From assembly GCA_964360255.1 (NCBI GenBank), contig CAYHVK010000001.1, positions 1-64,000 on the forward strand: a stretch of DNA of 64,000 bases, given 5' to 3'. The notes beneath the pieces are model-generated. The model made no database searches and was not told the DNA's origin. It was given only the letters and a program-made list of their open reading frames with translations. The translations under genes and the position numbers were made by a program. Positions 59,991 to 64,000 of the stretch are shown one piece after another (the first letter of the stretch is position 1; each line of letters opens with the position of its first letter). Origin of the DNA: CAYHVK01 sp964360255. Lineage in GTDB: Bacteria; Bdellovibrionota; Bdellovibrionia; Bdellovibrionales; UBA1609.

Positions 59991-60824
59991 TTAACCTACG
60001 AGTTTAAGTGCTACTGAAGTTGATTGGTTAGCCTGAGCCAATACACCAACTGCAGTTTGTTGTAACACCTGATCGCGAGCAAGGTTTGCAGATGACTCAG
60101 CGATATCCGTATCACGGATGCGTGAGTTAGCTGCTGAGAAGTTCTCTACTGAATTCGATAGATTCTCAATTGTCGACACGAGTCGGTTCTGTAGTGCACC
60201 TAATGTTGCACGTTGACCATTCACTTGTACCTGTGCCGTTTCTAAAACTTCAAGTGCTTCGCGGGCGCCATCTTTTGAATCGAAAGCTAAGCCATCGATA
60301 TTAAGAGCGTCTAATTGAATGTTCTGATCGCCAGCTTCAAAACCGATACGATCGTTAAAGTCGTCATTATTAATATCAACTTGGAACTCATAGCTTCCGC
60401 CGCTACCATCAAGGAGCTTCACATCGCCGAAGCGTGTAGTCATTGCGATACGTTGGATCTCGTTCTTAAGTTGTTGTGTTTCTTTATCAATAAATCCTCT
60501 CTCTTTGTCTGCAACTGTATCAGAAGCAGATTGAACAGCTAATTCACGGAGACGAGTTAACATGCTCGATACTTCGTTCATACCGCCCTCAGCGACTTGT
60601 ACCATTGAGATACCGTCGTTGGCGTTACGTTTAGCTTGGCCATAACCACGAATAGTTGATTTCAACCCTTCGCTGATTGATAAGCCGGCAGCATCGTCTG
60701 CTGCTTTAGTGATGCGTGAACCTGATGACAATTGAGCGTAGCTCTTTTGTAGATCGCGCATGTTAGTGCTAAGTGTTTTCTGTGCTGCTAGAGAAGGAAG
60801 GTTAGTTGTAATTTTAAGACTCAT
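59991..60824 (-). CDS. fliC: flagellin 2
   Basis: 277 residues from the ATG at 60824 (CTAGGAGGCTTT before it; an upstream in-frame start at 60869 is not needed). Conserved D0/D1 ends (QLSSGSRITKAADDAAGL, DQVLQQTAVGVLAQANQS) and a short middle. Same length as flagellin 1; differences cluster at the N-terminus and in the residues 90-190. Own promoter and terminator. The two flagellins probably co-assemble. Confidence 0.97.
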   Translation of the reverse strand: MSLKITTNLPSLAAQKTLSTNMRDLQKSYAQLSSGSRITKAADDAAGLSISEGLKSTIRGYGQAKRNANDGISMVQVAEGGMNEVSSMLTRLRELAVQSASDTVADKERGFIDKETQQLKNEIQRIAMTTRFGDVKLLDGSGGSYEFQVDINNDDFNDRIGFEAGDQNIQLDALNIDGLAFDSKDGAREALEVLETAQVQVNGQRATLGALQNRLVSTIENLSNSVENFSAANSRIRDTDIAESSANLARDQVLQQTAVGVLAQANQSTSVALKLVG

Positions 60825-60954
60825 AAAGCCTCCTAGTTTGTTTGTTGACCCGAGCAGCAGCTTCCTCACCTACCACTACTCAAGTTTTTGCCAGACGTTC
60901 ATCGGTTCGCTTTTGATTCAGGACTCGACTTTTAATCTCGCCCTTTGTCTTTGC

Positions 60955-60965
60955 GACCTTTGGTC
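60955..60965 (-). promoter_or_regulatory. GACC-AAA-GGTC leader element, flagellin 2
   Basis: Identical 11-bp inverted repeat to that of flagellin 1 at the same distance from the promoter. Confidence 0.5.
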
Positions 60966-60985
60966 ACCTGACGTTTGTGCTAATC

Positions 60986-61012
60986 CTTTCGGCGCGTCCT
61001 GGTTGAACTATA
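60986..61012 (-). promoter_or_regulatory. sigma-28 (FliA)-type promoter of flagellin 2
   Basis: On the minus strand TATA (61009-61012), 15-nt spacer, GCCGAAAG (60986-60993). Both boxes depart more from consensus than in flagellin 1 but the spacing is exact and the surrounding 70 bases are recognisably homologous between the two genes. Confidence 0.6.
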
Positions 61013-61272
61013 GTCGGGCCAGCTAGATCTAGACTTTCGATAGAGGTTTTCTAGACTGAAGAAGAGGTGTTTTTCTATATTTGCTAGACCAAAGATTTGA
61101 AAACCTCGACTAAAGATTTACTTTTATCTCGACTATTTTCTGGGCCTGAACAAGACTCGCCAAATGTTTTATAGACTATGAGCTGATCAAGTCGTGCTCA
61201 ATCGCTCTCGACGAGACTCGATCAGACTCGCCGTAAGGTCATTGGACTAATGATCTAAGACTAAATGCAGAT

Positions 61273-61292
61273 CTAGGAGAGAATTCTCCTAG
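61273..61292 (+). promoter_or_regulatory. 8-bp hairpin upstream of the barrel protein
   Basis: CTAGGAGA, loop GAAT, TCTCCTAG. No U-run. About 55 nt before the start of the gene at 61348. Candidate operator or leader stem. Confidence 0.4.
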
Positions 61293-61347
61293 CGTAGATG
61301 CATGCAATAAAACATTGGGGCATTCTTTAAGAAAAGAGAACCGCTAA

Positions 61348-62181
61348 ATGAAATTTGTATTTTTAATATTCCTATTGGGAGCGCTCACTCCCCTGCACGC
61401 AGAGTCTGCCTTACCAAGCGCAGATAAATCTGTGCCTTACGAAGTCGCCAATGCCGCCGCACCCGAAATAGATGATCCTTACTACACTGAGCGCTTCTAT
61501 ACACACATCACTACCCAAGCTCGAACACTACGTCCCGGCAAGTTTGCCTTTGAAACCTTTCCTGGTGGCAACGTCTACACGAGCTTCTTAACCAATAGCT
61601 TATCCATGGGAGTCTTCAATCGCTTTCAAATAGGTACTGCCCCCGTTTTCTATGCAGCCGATGAGCATGAACATAATTTTAATTTTAAAACTAACTTTAT
61701 ACGTCGACGCTATTTTCAATTTGGATTTGGTTTCAGCCAGTTTCGTTTTCGCTTAAAGAACAATGAGGTCCAAGAGATTGATGGCTCTATCAAAAAGAAT
61801 ATTAATATTGATTTGAATTTTGTCTTTATCACCATGAACTACCGCGAGCCGGGCTCTAAATATGCTTTTGGCTATAACTTCTCTTATGGAGAAACCAACT
61901 CTAACTCGGCTCTTATAGATAACGCTTTGGCGACAGAGTTCAAGCGCCGAACCGAGTGGGCCACGGATATTAGTTATAAGATATCGGATATCTGGCTCAC
62001 CACTTTCGGTATTGGCGAACAGCGTGAGGATATTTTTGAAATCAAATCGGAAAGGCTGATGGGCTATGGCCTTTCATTTACTTATCTCCAGCCCACGGTG
62101 TGGTTTCCGCGCCTCACTTATGGGCTTCATTTCGCGCCTGCTAATGGCAAATCTACCTTCTTACTTTCTTTCGATATTTAG
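61348..62181 (+). CDS. secreted barrel-like protein of unknown function
   Basis: 277 residues, signal peptide MKFVFLIFLLGALTPLHA. The mature part consists of alternating aromatic-rich strands (RRRYFQFGFGFSQFRFRL, NINIDLNFVFITMNYRE, YAFGYNFSYGETNSNS) ending TFLLSFDI, so a small outer-membrane beta-barrel is likely. No family recognised. The ribosome site is weak. Followed 18 nt later by the deaminase. Confidence 0.7.
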   Translation: MKFVFLIFLLGALTPLHAESALPSADKSVPYEVANAAAPEIDDPYYTERFYTHITTQARTLRPGKFAFETFPGGNVYTSFLTNSLSMGVFNRFQIGTAPVFYAADEHEHNFNFKTNFIRRRYFQFGFGFSQFRFRLKNNEVQEIDGSIKKNINIDLNFVFITMNYREPGSKYAFGYNFSYGETNSNSALIDNALATEFKRRTEWATDISYKISDIWLTTFGIGEQREDIFEIKSERLMGYGLSFTYLQPTVWFPRLTYGLHFAPANGKSTFLLSFDI

Positions 62182-62199
62182 CCATGCTTAAATAGCTTC

Positions 62200-62667
62200 A
62201 TGAATGAAAAGCACATGCGACGAGCGATTGCTCTGTCTAAAATAAATGTTGAATCTTTAAAGGGCGGCCCGTTCGGAGCTGTTGTTGTTAAAAATGGTAA
62301 GGTCATTGGCGAAGGCACGAATCTAGTGACGACGAATAATGATCCGACGGCTCATGCTGAAGTTGAAGCTATTCGCCAGGCTTGTAAGAATTTAAAAACT
62401 TTTGATTTGAGTGGGGCCGAAATTTATACCAGCTGTGAGCCTTGCCCAATGTGCCTGTCGGCCATCTACTGGGCCCGTATCGGCAAGATTTATTTCGCCA
62501 ACACCCGCGAAGATGCAGCAGATATTCAATTTGACGACAATCACATTTATGAAGAAATTCCGAAGCCCTTAGATCAAAGACAGATTCCAGCCGAACAGGT
62601 TCTCCACAACGAAGCCCAAGAAGTTTTCAAAATGTGGGAAAAATCGACATCCAAGATTCGTTACTGA
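62200..62667 (+). CDS. guaD: guanine deaminase (GuaD-type)
   Basis: 155 residues. Zinc-binding HAEVEAIRQ and SCEPCPMCLSAIYWAR of the cytidine/deoxycytidylate deaminase fold. Similarity to Bacillus GuaD extends over the whole length (GGPFGAVVVKNGKVIGEGTN, ending in the aromatic KIRY tail used to close the active site). It turns guanine into xanthine. Xanthine dehydrogenase genes on the opposite strand directly downstream handle the product, which supports this assignment. Confidence 0.88.
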   Translation: MNEKHMRRAIALSKINVESLKGGPFGAVVVKNGKVIGEGTNLVTTNNDPTAHAEVEAIRQACKNLKTFDLSGAEIYTSCEPCPMCLSAIYWARIGKIYFANTREDAADIQFDDNHIYEEIPKPLDQRQIPAEQVLHNEAQEVFKMWEKSTSKIRY

Positions 62668-62671
62668 AGAA

Positions 62672-62692
62672 TGAAGGTACGGGATACCTTCA
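62672..62692. terminator. hairpin between convergent deaminase and xdhC
   Basis: TGAAGGTA, loop CGGGA, TACCTTCA, perfect 8-bp arms between the convergent stops. No U-run in either direction, so only a weak or bidirectional terminator. Confidence 0.4.
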
Positions 62693-62699
62693 TGTACCT

Positions 62700-63497
62700 T
62701 CAAGAGAGGCTAAATTTCTTGCCTTCGCGCCTAGCGAGAAGTTCACCACAAACGCTGACCGCAATTTCTGGTGGCGTATTATTGCCGATAGGTAGACCTA
62801 ACGGACAAGATAGAAGGGAAAGAAGCTCGGCGCTCACACCCAACTCACTTAATTCTTTCTTAATCTTTGCGGCCTTAACATCAGAACCGATAACTCCAAT
62901 GAGTGCTAGAGTTGGTGAACGGCCGAAGGCGGCTTTAAGAATGGGCAGATCTGTTGAATGACCCTGAGTCATGCTCAATAGAAACGTTCCCGCCGGAAGG
63001 GCCTCAACTTCATCGGCCATATTACTAGACAGCTTCTTTGTCATATTGGCAGAGCTCGGCAGACGCTCCAGCCACTCTTCGCGCGTATCGAAAATCGAAA
63101 CCTGACAAGACCAAGTTTGTAAAACTCGGCAAAGCTCTTGCGCGATATGCCCAGCACCGAAAATAGCCACGTGCCATTGGTTCGACAAACTCACATCGAA
63201 GAATAAAGTCACAGCTCCACCACATGACATGCCGATATCAGTTTGCAGATTCCATGTCTGAGCGTGTGGAGCCGTAGTGCTCGTCGTCGCGGTTTGAATT
63301 AAGTTCTGCGCGTAACGAATGCAATGGGCTTCGATCTTGCCGCCGCCAACTGTTCCCCAATAGAGACCTCGCTCAGTGACGAGCATCTTAGCGCCTTCAA
63401 CTTGCGGAGCACTTCCTTTAATCGCCGTAAGCGTGACAAGAATAAATGGAAGCTGCTTTTGATTGAGCTCTTGAATTTTATGAGCCAGCTGAATCAT
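62700..63497 (-). CDS. xdhC: xanthine dehydrogenase accessory factor XdhC
   Basis: 265 residues. The XdhC pattern (TAIKGSAPQVEGAKMLVTERG, QTDIGMSCGGAVTLFFD and the Rossmann-like FGAGHIAQELCRVLQ) is clear. It sulfurates and inserts the molybdenum cofactor into xanthine dehydrogenase. Overlaps the upstream large-subunit gene by 4 nt. Confidence 0.92.
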   Translation of the reverse strand: MIQLAHKIQELNQKQLPFILVTLTAIKGSAPQVEGAKMLVTERGLYWGTVGGGKIEAHCIRYAQNLIQTATTSTTAPHAQTWNLQTDIGMSCGGAVTLFFDVSLSNQWHVAIFGAGHIAQELCRVLQTWSCQVSIFDTREEWLERLPSSANMTKKLSSNMADEVEALPAGTFLLSMTQGHSTDLPILKAAFGRSPTLALIGVIGSDVKAAKIKKELSELGVSAELLSLLSCPLGLPIGNNTPPEIAVSVCGELLARREGKKFSLS

Positions 63498-64000
63498 GGT
63501 TGTTTCTCCAGACTCATGCGGTATTCGCGATCATTCAGTAGCATCAAAAGCTGCTCTTGCGTCGCTGGGAGTTTTAAATTGATGCGTTTGTCTTTCACAG
63601 CATAAAGCGCATTCTTCGCCGCTGCCCAAACCGAGATACCAAGAAGTAAAGGTGGCTCGCCCACAGCTTTACTGCCTTTCACATTTCTAATATTTTGTGG
63701 ATTATCTATGAGACGACAATTAAAACGGCGCGGGATATCATGCACGCTTGGAATTTTGTAAGTGCTTGGTGAATTTGAAACTAAGCGGCCTTCTTTATAA
63801 AAAAGATTTTCAGTTGTGACCCAACCCATGCCCTGCACAAAGCCGCCCGTCACTTGGCCGATGTCGATGCCTTCATTAATTGGACGACCGAGATCCATTA
63901 AAAGTTCAGTGCGAAGAACTTTAAGTTCTCCAGTTAGACGATCAATTGAAACTTCTGAGGCTGCCACTCCGTTAGTGAAGTAAAAGAACGGATGGCCTTG
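63494..64000 (-). CDS. xdhB: xanthine dehydrogenase molybdenum subunit, C-terminal part
   Basis: About 168 residues at the end of a larger gene that runs off the window. The reading frame is open to base 64000 (PFFYFTNGVAASEVSIDRLTG, then the family strings LMDLGRPINEGIDIGQVTGGFVQGMGW and GSKAVGEPPLLLGISVWAA, given in parts). These are the conserved C-terminal molybdopterin-domain motifs, including the active-site GEPP Glu. The protein oxidises hypoxanthine and xanthine. The start is beyond the window. Confidence 0.93.
   Translation of the reverse strand, partial: QGHPFFYFTNGVAASEVSIDRLTGELKVLRTELLMDLGRPINEGIDIGQVTGGFVQGMGWVTTENLFYKEGRLVSNSPSTYKIPSVHDIPRRFNCRLIDNPQNIRNVKGSKAVGEPPLLLGISVWAAAKNALYAVKDKRINLKLPATQEQLLMLLNDREYRMSLEKQP

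Larger units (their letters stand above)
60825..61347. other. flagellin 2 leader and divergent upstream region
   Basis: 520 bases without a gene: the leader (60825-60980), the GACC-AAA-GGTC element (60955-60965), the promoter (60986-61012) and, further upstream, CTAGAC repeats (61029, 61051, 61084) and several GACTCG/CGACTA motifs to about 61240. The hairpin 61273-61292 belongs to the next gene. Confidence 0.55.

Overview
The window looks like chromosome from a Bdellovibrionota bacterium (a Bdellovibrio or Pseudobdellovibrio relative) of moderate-to-low GC. The evidence is indirect: a large sheathed-type flagellar gene set with two near-identical flagellins, many Lgt/LspA-type lipoproteins and signal-peptide proteins without recognisable function, a Ser/Thr kinase with a PEGA tail, sigma-54 activators, and tightly overlapped operons. 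The species is inferred, not proven. No rRNA, tRNA, CRISPR array or prophage was seen.

Layout. 1-1124: a secreted protein on the minus strand and a gene-free stretch. 1125-6054: the most unusual block, a radical SAM/SPASM peptide maturase, an unannotated 43-residue Cys-containing peptide (2508-2639), a CHASE2 sensor histidine kinase starting 2 nt later, and an NtrC-type response regulator. 6131-18117 (plus strand): a Pro/Gln-rich linker protein, ileS-lspA-lgt, secreted proteins, yacG-pfkA, an orphan amino-acid-binding lipoprotein and another lipoprotein. A very long perfect inverted repeat lies at 12362-12424. 18188-18796: a REP-associated tyrosine transposase whose conserved N-terminus is open but has no start codon.

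19125-35094 (minus strand): a flagellar hook/basal-body operon transcribed in the order TPR protein, receiver-less sigma-54 activator, flgB, flgC, fliE, fliF, fliG, fliH, fliI, fliJ, MotE-like protein, fliK, flgD, TIGR02530-type protein, flgE. Most junctions overlap by 1-4 nt. 35305-38085 (plus): a lipoprotein plus mlaE, mlaF and mlaD, linked by ATGA overlaps (lipid transport between inner and outer membrane). 38247-46500: a small secreted protein, a DciA-like protein, trmFO, a DUF1640-like coiled-coil protein, a ChaN/Tiki-type protein, coaE, the PEGA Ser/Thr kinase and a long-chain acyl-CoA synthetase.

46478-56555: envelope genes, including a secreted Ala/Pro- and Asn-rich protein with an elaborate leader, a beta-barrel porin, a DUF507 pair divergent from a class A PBP, a duplicated-domain secreted protein, and lipoproteins. 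56765-61012: two flagellin genes, each behind a matching sigma-28-type promoter and a shared leader element, with a RelE/HigB-type toxin-antitoxin module (with a 9-bp-arm operator palindrome) and a lipoprotein between them. 61348-64000: an outer-membrane barrel candidate, then guanine deaminase and the xdhC and xanthine dehydrogenase large-subunit genes, a purine-degradation cluster cut off by the window end.
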